Below, in pieces: positions 12,120-24,205 of a stretch of DNA of 64,000 bases. Under the pieces are notes generated by a model. It did no database searches. It saw only the letters and a program-made list of their open reading frames with translations, and had not been told where the DNA came from. Both the position numbers and the translations under genes were made by a program. Position 1 is the stretch's first letter. Every line of letters begins with the position of its first letter. Source of the DNA: Oenanthe sinensis (lineage: Eukaryota > Streptophyta > Magnoliopsida > Apiales > Apiaceae); NCBI GenBank assembly GCA_028671895.1, contig CM053804.1, positions 2,485,001 through 2,549,000 on the forward strand. The letters are read 5' to 3'.

Positions 12120-12133
12120 TAGAATTATGAATT
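12120..12133. repeat. Target-site duplication of the LINE, right copy
   Basis: TAGAATTATGAATT, identical to 7104-7117. This is the 5' junction of the minus-strand LINE. Confidence 0.9.
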
Positions 12134-13520
12134 AGGTTCGAATAAATCATGACTTTTTAAAAAACTTAAAATTTTCAATTTTTTAGTAAAATTAATTGAT
12201 ATATAAATTTAGAAAAATAGGCCCACAAGCCTAAACAAGGAATAGCCCGGTCCAATTTCAAAAAAAATTCCAATACACTCGATTTCAAATAAATTTGAAA
12301 TTTGAAATTTGATGTGTCATAATTTGATAGAAAAGTGTAACTCTCACGGTCTCACCCCCTCTCCTCAGCCTCCAGAAAATTTTAATTCATACATTGACTT
12401 TGGAATTGTCACTATTTTTTTGTATTTTTCGTTGATGGTAGCTCTTTTCTTTTTTTAGTTTTCTTAATTTTATATATATTCTTTAAGTTTTTATTTTGAT
12501 GATTGTTATAAATGTTGTATGTTCTTTAATTAATGAATTATTTACTATTAAAAATATTAAATGTTTTTTCCAATTAAAATAAAATAATTTAAAATTTTGA
12601 AAGTAAGCAAAAGGTGCAGAATCACGATTTTCGTGTGCACGTTTGTTTCTAACAGTTTATTTTCTATAAAACAATTGTTACTTTAAAAAAATTTCTAACA
12701 GATCTGTTATGGATGCTTGTGTGAAGCAGTCAACTCCACATAGGAGGTGGTGGTAACGGCGGAGGTGGTGGTAGGAACTTTGTATGGTGAGGGTGACCCC
12801 CATGTATTTTTTGATATTGATTTGTTAGATATAGTGACGACAATTTTGTGACCTCAGTCATCCTCCAGAGTAATTGATCGATTTTTTTAAGGAAAGACAA
12901 AGCCCGGACAATAACCATATATTCTTTTTTCGTTGCTTTATATTTTGTTTTGATTTTTTACATACATTTTAAATTTTGATAATATAATAAAATTATTATT
13001 TTTAATTAATTTCTTTATAAATTAAAATTTTGATTATATATTTTAACTAAAAAAATAAATTTTTTAAAAATTTTGAGAACAATTTTATTGCAGAGTTTTC
13101 TTTAATATTTTTTAATTTTATTATATGTATTATAGTAATTATGTATAATTTAATAAATTTGTAATATATATAATAAATAAATAATAAAATATTTTATTTT
13201 TATATTTTCAATTAATAATTAATTTTAATATATTTTTGAGAATTTGAAACTTAAACTTTTAATATTATTTAAAACGTTAAGTATAAATATTTATTTACTT
13301 TAAAAAATCAAGCAGTTATAGAATAACAAAGGAACAATCAATCAATTAAATTTTTAGTATTTTAACTTTAATATTATTGTATAGATATTAAATTATTTGA
13401 TTTGAACAGAAGAAAGTAACAAATATACACTGCAAAACAATGAGTCTAAAAACAATTTATGAGTTATTATATAATGTATGTTGCATCCACATAAAATTTG
13501 AACAAGGTCACTATCTTTGA
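12134..13520. other. AT-rich intergenic stretch
   Basis: No gene, RNA gene or clear element boundary was seen. A 62-codon proline-rich open stretch near 12730-12918 comes from a GGTGG-rich patch and looks spurious. Confidence 0.5.
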
Positions 13521-13967
13521 AAGACTCTAACCGATGAAGAATGGTCTCAGAAGTATCTTGCCAAATTTATCTTTGTACAACTTGTTCATCATGTATTTGA
13601 TGGAAACAAACTTAGAGAAAATCTGATATATTTTGTTGAAGATGACTGGATATTCAAATTGAATGATGTAGACATTCTCAACAGAAGTTGGAAAGAACTA
13701 GAGTATGTTTTATATCTACTTAATGAAAAGAATCAAGCTACAAGCAGATGTGTTAGAAGCATCAAGAAGACAGTCTCAAATAAACAAAAAGGAATGAGAG
13801 TAAATTCTGACTGGGTATACAAGCCTAGGTATGTTCTCGACGATGACACTGAAAATGAGATGGCGACAAACTCTGCTTCATTGAATAATTCCTTTGGAGT
13901 CACTCATATATACTTTAATCCTGATGGTAAAAGAATAGGTTGTATATATCTGGGAGAAAGTATGTGA
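13521..13967 (+). pseudogene. Unidentified coding fragment
   Basis: An open frame of 148 codons runs from after an in-frame TGA to a TGA at 13965-13967. The stretch from TLTDEEWSQKYLAKF through EDDWIFKLNDVDILNRSWKELEYVLYLL to HIYFNPDGKRIGCIYLGES has protein-like composition. The first ATG is only at 13659, inside the conserved-looking part, so the real 5' end is lost or lies in another exon. Five bases after its stop the first LTR of the TRIM array begins, so the array may have landed in or next to this gene. I do not recognise the family. Confidence 0.4.
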
Positions 13968-13972
13968 AAAGA

Positions 13973-14510
13973 TGTTAGGAGTAAAACCTGAGATAACCAA
14001 ACAATGCAAAGCACATACAAGTAAAATTATATGACGCGGAAAACCCGCGTCCCAACTTGTATTATTAATCAAACAATTACCAATAATACAATCAATCAAT
14101 CACGAATACTTAAGCCTAAAAATACCTAGGCATTCCTCACTCATACCTCACAATATTTCCAATCCTATGCATGTGGAACAATCACGTACCAAAAGATACC
14201 TAAACCTCCATGCTTAAGTATACCCATCAAACATAATATGACTATATATATAGCCATCACAAAATTAGCCACCAAGACTTACCATACTTGTCATACAAGT
14301 CTAATCATACTTGGTATCTAATTACATACCCAAGTCTAATCATACTTGGTATCTAATTACTTAACTTTGTGACCAAGACATACCATCTAAAATAATTGTC
14401 CAATTATAATTATTATAATCAATAATAATTATCTAAATACAATTATTATACTACCCATATTTGTCTTGGATCAGCAAAACCCATAATACCATATTGGGTT
14501 TAACCCAACA
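13973..14510 (-). mobile_element. TRIM LTR A
   Basis: Outermost (3'-most on the minus strand) LTR of the array, 538 bp, bounded by TG...CA. Its inner edge abuts the purine tract of internal segment 1. Confidence 0.9.
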
Positions 14511-14546
14511 ATCTCCCCTTAAACCCAATATAATTCCACAACTGAA

Positions 14547-15082
14547 TTAACGGTCCATCAATGCATCAACATCCATTCACCAATGCCTCCCCTCGAACAA
14601 GAATCTCGGTAGCATGTTCTTCCAATCTTTGAGTGTAGCTAAATTCTGTTTAATGACCTCCAATTCACCGTTCTTCATCATAATGATGCATCTCACAACA
14701 GTGCATCCCAATCCGAAATCACGTGCATAAACTACGAGCACCCTTCCATCAAATGAGTCACCCGATCCTTGCTTCATCAATCTTTCGGTCTCTTGAAGAA
14801 GAACACTAGTCTCATCCAAAATTCTCCACTGGTTCATTAAGCTCCCGATCCTTGCTTCATCAATCTTTCGGTCTCTTGAAGAAGAACACTAGTCTCATCC
14901 AAAATTCTCCACTGGTTCATTAAGCCATTGAAAAAATTCTGGTAAACTCTTTCATCTTCTTCCATCTCAAACCTGAAAAAGATTTTCGCTGCAAGCCCCA
15001 ACCGTATAGTCCATGATGCACGTAACTCCTTCATCATGCTTCACAACAATTCAATCTCGAATTTTCCCCCAACCTCATCCAT
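14547..15082 (-). pseudogene. TRIM internal ORF, copy 1 (broken by an 83-bp duplication)
   Basis: The ATG lies about 15 bases after the PBS and the stop falls just before the purine tract. The frame is MDEVGGKFEIELL, a TGA, then MMKELRASWTIRLGL, FFRFEMEEDERVY, LLQETERLMKQGSG, FGLGCTVVRC and LKDWKN..PRFLFEGRHW. An 83-bp tandem duplication (second copy starting at 14844) shifts the frame. Without it the length is 453 nt, the same as copies 2 and 3. I recognise no gag, protease or RT motif. It could be a captured host gene fragment or a lineage-specific ORF. Confidence 0.6.
14761..14926. repeat. 83-bp direct duplication inside TRIM internal segment 1
   Basis: 'cccgatccttgcttcatcaa' starts at 14761 and again at 14844, and the following 60 or so bases repeat as well. 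The other two internal segments have a single copy. Confidence 0.9.
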
Positions 15083-15107
15083 CACAAACCTGAGATTTGA
15101 TACCACT

Positions 15108-15647
15108 TGTTAGGGAACAAAACCCGAGAAACCAAACAATGCAAAGCACACAGAATAAAAATTATATGACGCGGAAAACACGCGTCCTAACTTGTACTAT
15201 TAATCAAACAATTATCAAATATACAATCAATCAATCACGAATACTTAACCTTAACAATACCTAAGCATTCCTCACTCGCACCTCACAGTGTTTCCAAACC
15301 TATGTACATGGAATAACCACGTACTAAACGATACCTAAACCTCCATGTTTAAGCATACCTATTAAACATAATATGACTATGTATATATAGTCATCACAAA
15401 CTTAGTCACCAAGACTTACCATACTTGTCATACAAGTCTAATAATACTTGGTATCTAATTACCTACCCAAGTCTTATCATACTTGGTATCTAATTACTTA
15501 CGTTTGTAACCAAGACATACGATTTATAATAATTGCCAAATTATAATTATTATAATCCATAATAATTATCCAAATACAATTATTATACTACTCATATTTG
15601 TCTTGGATCACCAAAGTCCATAATACCATATTGAGTTTAACCCAACA
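15108..15647 (-). mobile_element. TRIM LTR B
   Basis: 540 bp, shared between internal segments 1 and 2. A PBS-like TGGTATCAAATC follows it on the minus strand. Confidence 0.9.
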
Positions 15648-15684
15648 ATCTTCCCCTTAAACCAAATACAACTCCAAAACCGAA

Positions 15685-16137
15685 TTAATGGTCCATCAAT
15701 GCATCGACATCCATTCGCCAATGCCACCCCTCGAACAAGAATCTCTGCAGCTTGTTTTTCCAATCTTTGAGTATCACTAAATTCCGTTTCATGACCACCA
15801 ATTCACCGTTTTTCATCATAACGGTGCATCTCACAACAGTGCATCCCAATCCAAAATCATGTGCATCAACTACGAGAGCCTTTCCATCTGATGAGTCACC
15901 TGGTCCTTACTTCATCAATCTTTCGGTGTCCTGAAGAAGAACACTAGTCTCACGTAAAATTCTCCATTGGTCCATCAAGCCATTGAAACTATTCTAGTGA
16001 ACTCTTTCATCTTCTTCCATCTCGAACCCGAAAAAGATTTTCGGTGCAAGCCTCAACCGTATAGTCCATCTTACACGTAACTCATTTATCATGCTTCGCA
16101 ACAATTCAATCTCGAATTTTCCCCCAACCTCATCCAT
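15685..16137 (-). pseudogene. TRIM internal ORF, copy 2 (two stops)
   Basis: The 453-nt frame from ATG to TAA begins MDEVGGKFEIELLRSM, so the early stop of copy 1 is absent here. It carries the same blocks as the other copies (WTIRLRL, FEMEEDERVH, LVVDAHDFGLGCTVVRC, LKDWKNKLQRFLFEG). Two in-frame stops remain, after DERVH and after ERLMK. The reading length matches the other copies exactly, which suggests a real ancestral product of about 150 residues. Function unknown. Confidence 0.6.
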
Positions 16138-16162
16138 CACGAACCTGAGCTTTGATACCACT

Positions 16163-16682
16163 TGTTAAAGAGCAAAACCCGAGATAACCAAACAATGCAA
16201 AGCACACACAACAAAAATTATATGAACTTGTATTATTAATCAAATACTTATCAATAATACAATTAATCAATCACAAGTACTTAAGCCTAACAATACATAA
16301 TCATTCATCACTCACAACTCATGGTGTTTCCAAACCTATGTAAGTGGAACACTACATACCAAACGATACCTAAACCTCCATATTTAAACATACCCATCAA
16401 ACATAATATGATTATATATATATAGTCATCACAAACTTAGCCACCAATACTTACCATACTTGTCATACAAGTCTAATCATACGTGGTATCTAATTACCTA
16501 CCCAAGTCTAATCATACTTGGTATCTAATTACTTACTTTTCTGACCAAGATATACCATCTATAATAATTTGTCAATTATAATTATTATCATCCATATTAA
16601 TTATCCAAATACAATTATTATACTACCCATATTTGTCTTGGATCACCAAACCCAATAATACCATATTGGGTTTAACCCAACA
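16163..16682 (-). mobile_element. TRIM LTR C
   Basis: 520 bp, shared between internal segments 2 and 3. It lacks the 'gacgcggaaaacccgcgtccc'-like patch near its start that LTRs A, B and D carry. Confidence 0.9.
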
Positions 16683-16719
16683 ATCCTCCCCTTAAATCCA
16701 ATGCAATTCAACAACCAAA

Positions 16720-17172
16720 TTAACGGTCCATCAATGAATCGACATCCATTCGCCAATGCATCCCCTCGAACAAGAATCTCTACAGCTTGTACTTCCAATC
16801 TCTGAGTGTCACTAAATTCCATTTAGTAACCTCCAATTCACCGTTCATCATCATAACGGTGCATCTCACAACAGTGCATTCCAATCTGAAATCACGTGCA
16901 TCAACTACGAGCGTCCTTCTATCTGATGAGTCACTCGATCCTTGCTTCATCAATCTTTCAGTTTCCTAAAGAAGAACACTAGTCTCACCCAAAATTCTCC
17001 ATTGGTCCATCAAGCCATTGAAATAATTATGGTGAACTCTTTCATCTTCTTCCATCTCGAACCTAAAAAAGATTTTTGGTGCAAGCCCCAACCGTATAGT
17101 CCATGTTGTATGTAACTCCATCATCATGCTTCGCAACAATTCATTCTCGAATTTACCCCCAACCTAATCCAT
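16720..17172 (-). pseudogene. TRIM internal ORF, copy 3 (three stops)
   Basis: The 453-nt frame aligns without gaps to copy 2. It has an early TAG at codon 3, a TAG in LL*ETERLMK and a TAG before RFLFEG. Blocks WTIRLGLAPKIFFRFEMEEDE and GELEVTKWNL are kept. The other two copies carry stops at different places, so the lesions arose independently after duplication. Confidence 0.6.
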
Positions 17173-17207
17173 CACAAACCTGAGCTTTGATACCACTTGT
17201 TAGGGAG

Positions 17208-17738
17208 CAAAACCCGAGATAGCCAAATAATGCAAAACACACACACCAAAAATAATATGATGTGGAAAACCCGTGTCCCAACTTGTATTATTAATCAAAC
17301 AATTATCAATAATACAATCAATCAATCACGAATACTTAAGCTTAACAATACCTAAGCATTCCTCACTCACACCTCACGGTGTTTCCAAACCTATGTACGT
17401 GGAATAACCACGAACCAAACGATACCTAAACCTCCATGTTTAAGCATACCCATCAAACATAATATGACTATATATATATAGCTATCACAAACTTAGTCAC
17501 CAAGACTTACCATATTTGTCATACAAGTCTAATCATTTTTGGTATCTAATTACCTACTCAAGTCGAATCATACCTGGTATCTAATTACTTACCTTTGTGA
17601 GCAAGACGTACCGTCTATAATAATTACCCAATTATAATAATTATTATCCATAATAATTATCAAAATACAAATATTATAATATTCATATTTGTCTTGGATC
17701 ACCAAATCCCATAATACCATATTAGGTTTAGCCCAACA
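17208..17738 (-). mobile_element. TRIM LTR D
   Basis: 531 bp. This is the 5' LTR of the array on the minus strand; it ends (plus strand) in ...AGCCCAACA. Confidence 0.9.
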
Positions 17739-18420
17739 CAAAAATTCAACTTATAATCCGAGGGCTGTCATTTTTCAAACAGATGACTCAAATGAAAAGT
17801 TGAAGAAGATTAACAATAATATTTATATGGGTTACATATTAAATAATGTCAATTATATTAGCTATTTATTTTATTGGGTTAAACTAAGTGATCAAATAAA
17901 GAGTCCAATTAGTTTTTAATTATTGTATGGAATAAATAAGTGAATACCCAATGTCAAGCCCAATCTAATTATAATGAGAGATTTTATTGAGAGGTATAAT
18001 AAAGAATGGTTATAGTTCCCGATACACGTCATTTTTTACCCATCAGAGAAGGACTCAAGAACACAATCACCACCACTATTCTTGTCTCATGGATTAAAGT
18101 ACACTTTCGTGTTCAGTTTTATTCTTGATAATTAGACATGAAGGTATTACGATCCTTGACTCGTTTTTTAGTACTACAGCTTTTATAATAGAATTAATTT
18201 TCTAATAATTGGCATCAGTGCCTCCTTCAATACCAGGCTAACAATTAGTGAAATAATAATTTTAACTATTTCAATCCAAATAGTGAAAATTATTATTATT
18301 TTTAACAATTATTTCACTATTTAGATTTTGTATATACTATTAGTGCTTGATGATTATATAACTTATATATGAATTTATATATACATAATACATGCACTTT
18401 ATGGATTCTAGAGTGTATAC
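17739..18420 (+). mobile_element. Copia-2, left fragment: LTR remnant, PBS and leader
   Basis: The sequence up to about 18207 has LTR-like features and is followed by TGGCATCAGTGCC at 18210-18222, a decayed copia PBS. The leader continues to 18420, where copia-1 is inserted, and resumes at 28776. The LTR start is not defined. The 76-codon open stretch at 17689-17919 spans LTR D and this remnant and is not a gene. Confidence 0.5.
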
Positions 18421-19969
18421 TGTTAGTGTAGGTGCCCTAGAGGCAATACAATGTTTCTTTTAATAGACCTTTATGTCATTTGATTATTCAATAAACGTAT
18501 TTATTATGACTTTAATTACTGCGATATATTTGTTAGCATAATAAATGTCCTTAGAATCATGATACACATTGTATAGTTTAAGTACAAGACTTGAACTTGA
18601 GATTATATATTATATCATATTCTTAAAAGGTCCCTAGTTGAGTATTATTATTATAGGACAATAATAATACATAAATAGACTAGTATGTTGTTTGACTGAT
18701 AACCACATCTCATTGGTTATAAGTATGGGGATACTAAAGTCAATACATAGGTACATGTAGGAGTACATGATACTGGACAGACCCACAGTGAGATTCTTCA
18801 TGTTTAATAAAGTCATAAGAAAGACTCACAGTGATAATGGTGTAATGATCCTTTGACTTGAGATCATTATATTTCTATACGAGGATTAATATACTTTGAC
18901 TACATTAAAAGTTACCTTTGACCGGGTGATGATAAAAGTGGACATCAGGTATATCATGAGTCGTATGAGAAATATGAATGATAGATAAAAGATTTAACCC
19001 TCCTATAATTAGGAGAGATATTATTGGCCTCTTGATTGAGTAAGACTATAAAATGCATGGCCGTGCTCAAATAATGATTTGTTTTCATAGTCTACTCATT
19101 GATCAAATAAACCCGGATTAAATGTTGTAGAGGATGCCTAAATACATGCCTCGAGTTTAATCTATAATATATATGGTTAAAGGGATTATATTACACGGAA
19201 ACATTAATCACGAAAGGTTTTATCGAATCACGATTTAATTATTCTTTAATTGGGTAGCAATGATGTATTACTAGATACCGCTCATTGTTTATAATTTTAT
19301 TGGAGAATAAAATTATTGCTAATTAAATAATAGCCTATAGGGTCACACACATAGAGCACTTAGATGAATAGTTAATTTAAATTATAGATTTAAATTAATT
19401 GATGATTATTTGAATTTTATTATATTAATTAAGTGTGACTTAATTAATTGAAATAATATAAATTCGAATTTGAAGAGGATTTCTACCCATAATTATTAAT
19501 TATGACTTAATTATTAATTAAATAATAGAAACACGTTTTATTATTTAATCCTATACCTACATGAGTTAGGTTTTGTTGAGTAGGCCCGTTAACCAGTCAT
19601 TATAAATAGATAATGATAGGTTAAATGGGTTTTACGTTTTTGAGAGACCTAACCTTAGAGGCAACAACAAGGTAGCAAGAAGTTAGAAATTCGAAATCAT
19701 TAAAAGGAGGCTAGTACATCCGTTCCGTAATCAAGATTGTGAGACGTTCTTGAAGGTGCTCGTGTGGATACCATAGAGGTGTTTTTCGAGAGGAAGACAC
19801 AAGTCGTGAAAGCTAGGATCTCCGTTGAGTTCGTGAAAGTCAAGATCACAAAAGGTAGAATTCTGTTTCACCATAATCTTTCAATCTTATACATGATCCT
19901 GCATTAGGGTTCCGAAAATTTTGTTATATTTACATTAATCCGCTGCGTTTTATGCCTCGGAACCCAACA
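18421..19969 (+). mobile_element. Copia-1 5' LTR
   Basis: 1549 bp from TGTTAGTGTAGG to CTCGGAACCCAACA, with the copia PBS one base downstream. A 60-codon minus-strand open stretch inside is not a gene. Confidence 0.95.
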
Positions 19970-19970
19970 A

Positions 19971-19982
19971 TGGCATCAGAGC
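19971..19982 (+). other. Copia-1 primer binding site
   Basis: TGGCATCAGAGC, complementary to initiator methionine tRNA with one change, directly after the 5' LTR. Confidence 0.9.
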
Positions 19983-21866
19983 TACGTGTATAAGGGACTG
20001 ATTTGGTTACGTGTTAACTGTATTTGATGCAAATATGCTTGTTTTGGTGACTGCCATGCCACTGCCATGCTAATGCTTTGTTACTGCCATGCCTGTTTGA
20101 GACTGCCATGTTACTGCAATGTTATAATCTGTTATGGCATATGTTATGGCATGATATGTGTGATGCACTGTATGTATGTAATACGAGATACAGTCATACG
20201 AAGGTCGTCGGAATCGTTCTGAGACGTTTGAAAACACAACCGCATAAGATGCAGTTTTCTGTGAATAGTGATTCTGTAGTGAATAGTGTTTTTCGACGGA
20301 GTCATAATGGGTCGAATTTACTCTTTCTAGAAAGGGAAAATCGCCACGAGCAAAAATCACGGCTTTGCCGTGACCTATGGTGTTTTTTGGCCATTTGACA
20401 TCTTAAGGGCCTCAAAAACGCAATTTTCTGTTTTGAGATCATAATTTTAAATTTTTTGATATTTTTTTTATGATGCATGATGATATGATTATGCATTGTG
20501 AGATGTCAGTAATTGTTATGTGGTCATGGTGCTGGTTATGGCCTTAGACCCCTAGATTAATGGTTTTGGTTTTGGTTTTGGTTTTATAAATACGACTTGC
20601 ATGTCGTTTTCTTCATTCTTATAATTGCTGAACCTCGAATGTAACTCGAGTTTTCTTATGTAAGTATATTAGCTTAGGTTGTATTCAATTATTCCATGTA
20701 ATGTACTTGAAGACAAAGGATGATCCAAGAAGAATAGAAGGCAGCCATGGATGCAAGAAGAATGAAGACAAGCAACTGTATTTATATTTTACCACCACCA
20801 TAGATTGACTTTGATCCTTTCATTAGCTCAAAAGGATCACATAGGAAAGGGGCCATAACCAAGCACGTTTACATACTGCACTTTACATATTGATGTATGA
20901 ATGTATGTGTAGAGTAGAAGATGCATGCTTTAATTAGATTAATGATGTATGCATGTATTAGATACGTCACCCATGCCATGCTTGTCATGCTAAACAAGAT
21001 AAAATCTGTAACGATTTAAGATTTTAAAATTAATAAACGATCATGAGATTCTTGTGTTTATGAAATATGGATTTTTAAAACACGGAATTAAATATAGATT
21101 TTTGATATCTATAACTGGGATTTTCTGACAAAAACGGATATGCGTATTCGTAAGGCTGATGGGTTTTAAGTGTGACCACTGGTATCCTCCATCTACCTGG
21201 GAAATGAACAATTTAAGATGTCAATTTGAAATATTTGGTTCAAGGAAAAATTGAGGATCTCTTCATGATGTGATCATGATCGTCGTAAATTTTCTAAACC
21301 CCTTAACAAAATATTAAGTTTTACTCGGATGCTTTCCAATGAATGAACACTCATCGAATCCTAGATCGATTAGGGGAAAGACTGTTAGTGGCAGGGGACT
21401 CCTATCTATCATGGTGAGATGCGACGAATATAAACGGTTATATTCGGCCGTTGTATCATTGGGTCTAACTTGACTGAGTCGTCATAATAAGGTGAAAATA
21501 AACGGTTATATTCAACCATTATGAACTTAGAAGCATAGAGTTTGGTTAAAAGTCTATTAGATAGATAAGATCAATCGTTGTTCACCAAACTATCCAAGAA
21601 TTATATATGATATAATTGACAACTGTTGTCTACCTAAATAATCATTTTAAAGACTTCCAGTGGTTGTCTTTGGACATGACGAAATATGGATCTTGGCTCA
21701 CTAGAAAGAATTATGGGATATACTTTCCAAATTAATAGTAAGGGCTATTAATTTGATAAAAATAGTGGGAGATATATTATGAATATATCATAATCATTTG
21801 AATATAATAAATAACTCAGACAATATAATGTTTATTTTGTGCTTTTATCATTGTAAATACCAAGTA
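19983..21866 (+). other. Copia-1 untranslated leader
   Basis: 1.9 kb between PBS and gag start codon. ORFs of about 100 codons on both strands near 20070-20400 overlap each other and look spurious. A (GGTTTT)n-like patch lies near 20563-20583, and a short repeat 'aaacggttata' occurs at 21433 and 21499. Confidence 0.6.
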
Positions 21867-22597
21867 ATGGCAAACAACACAAACACACTATCCGTACGAT
21901 CAGTCCTTGAGAAGGATAAACTGACAGGAGGAAACAACTTCCTAGACTGGCAGAGGAATTTGAGGATAGTCCTCAGACAGGAGCGCAAGCTTCATGTCAT
22001 TGATATTCCTCCGGCAGGTCCCCTTCCTGAGGGCGCTACTGTTGAGGAACGAGCGGCCCACACAAAGGATGAGAATGATGCAAATGATGTGCATGTCTTA
22101 TGTTGGCAAGTATGAGTGCTGAGCTTCAAAGACAGCATGTGCATATGGATGCATATACTATCAATGAGCACTTGCAAAGCATGTTTGCAAGCCAAACTCG
22201 TCAAGAAAGGTTCAACACTAGTAAGTCACTCTTTAATTGCAAACAAGGGGCAAGTGAACCAGTTGGCCCACATGTTCTGAAGATGATTGGTTACATTGAG
22301 TACCTTGAAACTTTGGGTTTCCCGATTATTCAGGAAATTGGTATTGACCTAATCATGAATTCTTTGAATAACAAATTCACCCAGTTTGTCATAAACTACA
22401 ATATGAATGAATTTGACAAAACACCTACTGAATTGTTGGCTATGTTGAGAACATATGAGACCAACATGAAGACGGCTAAACCTGCTTCCATACTGATGGT
22501 GGGCAATAAAGGTAAGGCCAAAGGGAAAGGCAAGTGGAAGGGTAAGAAGAAGACAGGATCTGATTCTACACCCAAGCCAAAGTCAGGTCCTAAATAG
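21867..22597 (+). pseudogene. Copia-1 gag (frameshifted)
   Basis: The ATG at 21867 gives MANNTNTLSVRSVLEKDKLTG, then FLDWQRNLRIVL, the typical copia gag start. A frameshift near 22100-22115 moves the rest to another frame (YTINEHLQSMF, FPIIQEIGIDLIMNSL, YNMNEFDKTPTELLAML). A lysine-rich tail ends at an in-frame TAG at 22595. The zinc knuckle CHYCKKTGHWKRNC follows that stop in the same frame. An upstream ATG at 21798 is in frame, but conserved wording begins at 21867. The product packages element RNA; this copy is inactive. Confidence 0.85.
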
Positions 22598-24205
22598 GCT
22601 TTAAAGCCTAAGGGTGGGGTCTCTAAGGGTGAATGTCACTACTGTAAGAAAACTGGTCACTGGAAGAGAAATTGTTCAGTTTACTTGGAGGATCTGAAGA
22701 AGAAGAGGGCTGAGCAAGCTTCTACTTCAGGTATATATGTTATAGAAGTCAATCTGTCTATCTCTACATCTTGGGTATTGGATACTGGATGTGCTACTCA
22801 CATTTGTATAAATGTGCAGGAAATGCAAAGAAGTAGGACATTGGCTAAAGGAGAAGTGGACCTACGAGTTGGCAATGGAGCAAGAGTTGTTGCTTTAGCT
22901 GTAGGAACCTATTATTTATCTTTGCCCTCAGGGCTAGTTTTAGAACTGGAGAATTGTTTTTACGTGTCTGCGATTCGCAGAAACATTATTTCTGTTTCTT
23001 GTTTGGACAAAAAAGGTTTTTCGTTTACGATAAAGAACATTTGTTGCTCTTTTGCTTTGAATGATTTAACCTATGGTGTTGCGCGCTTGTTTAATGGTTT
23101 ATATGTTCTTGACTTAGACAATCCTGTCTATAATTTATAAAATAAACGACTTAAAGTTAATGACTCAAATCAAACATACCTCTGGCATTGTCGTCTAGGC
23201 CATATAAATGAGAGACGCATATCCAAATTACATAAGGATGGATACTTGGATAAGTTTGATTTTGAATCATACCAAGAATATGAATCTTGTTTGCTTGGTA
23301 AAATGACTAAAGCCCCTTTCACTGGTAAAGGTCAAAGGGCCACCGAACATTTGGAGCTAATACATAGTGATGTATGTGGCCCAATGCGTGTGATGGCTAG
23401 AGGAGGCTACTACTACTTCATAACATTTACTGATAATTTCAGTAGATATGGATATGTATATCTTATGAAGAATAAATCCGATCCTTTTGAAAAGTTCAAA
23501 GAATACAAGGCTGAAGTAGAGAAGCAAATTGGCAGAGGTGAAAGTATTAAAATCTTACGATCTGATCGTGGATGAGAATACTTGAACACAGAATTTAAAG
23601 ATTATTTAAAGGAGTGTGGTAAATTATCACAATACACTCCGCCAGGTACACCTCAACGGAATGGAGTTTCAGATAGGAGAAATCGCACCTTGTTGGACAT
23701 GGTGCGATCGATGATGAGTCATGCAGATCTTCCAATTAGTTTCTGGGGTTACGCTCTAGAAACAGCGGCTTTCACTCTTAACCGTGTTCCTACTAAGAAG
23801 GATCAAAAGACTCCATATGAGATATGGGAGAAGAAACGGTCAGGCATGAGCTTTATGAAAGTTTGGGGATGCAAGGCGTTTGTGAAACGTCAAGTATCTG
23901 ACAAGCTTGGACCTAAATCTGAAGAGTGCAATTTTGTGGGATACCCTAAAGAAATAAAGGTGTATTATTTTTATAGTCCTTCTGAGCAGAAAGTGTTTAT
24001 TGCTCGAGATGCTGTTTTCATGGAAAGAGATTTTGTTTCCAAAAGAAACAGTGGGAGAACAATAGAACTCGATGAAGATCGAGAACCACAAAATAGCATT
24101 GAACCTGAAGTGTAACAAGAGCAGGATAATGATAATGCTCAACAAACACAGGTTGTTCGTAGAACTGGTAGAATTCGCCATGAGCTAGAGAGATATGGAT
24201 TTCTC
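22598..24205 (+). pseudogene. Copia-1 zinc knuckle, protease and integrase (in-frame stops)
   Basis: One frame runs throughout. The zinc knuckle is followed by the protease box VLDTGCATHI (DTG catalytic triad). The gag-pre-integrase block LWHCRLGHIN and a cysteine (ESCLLGKMTK) come next. Integrase catalytic blocks are LELIHSDVCGPM, YFITFTDNFSRYGY, LRSDRG and the region after it up to TPQRNGVSDRRNRTL. In-frame stops are at 23138 (TAA), 23573 (TGA, next to the catalytic DRG) and 24113 (TAA). The absence of further frameshifts shows modest decay. Confidence 0.88.

Larger units (their letters stand above)
13973..17738 (-). mobile_element. Tandem TRIM array: four LTRs and three internal segments
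   Basis: Four LTR copies of 520-540 bp alternate with three internal segments of about 515-600 bp. Read on the minus strand, each LTR starts TGTTGGGTTTAACCC (or close) and ends in ...CCCTAACA or a variant of it. Each internal segment starts two bases after the LTR with a TGGTATCAAAGC-like PBS and ends with a purine tract (AAGGGGAGGAT type) next to the following LTR. Shared LTRs are the product expected from unequal recombination between LTRs of a terminal-repeat retrotransposon in miniature. No exact 5-bp target duplication is visible (AAAGA left, CAAAA right). Confidence 0.9.

Noticed and set aside
20070..20398. Overlapping ORFs of about 100 codons on opposite strands
   Set aside because: They lie in the copia-1 leader and mirror each other; no protein-like conservation.
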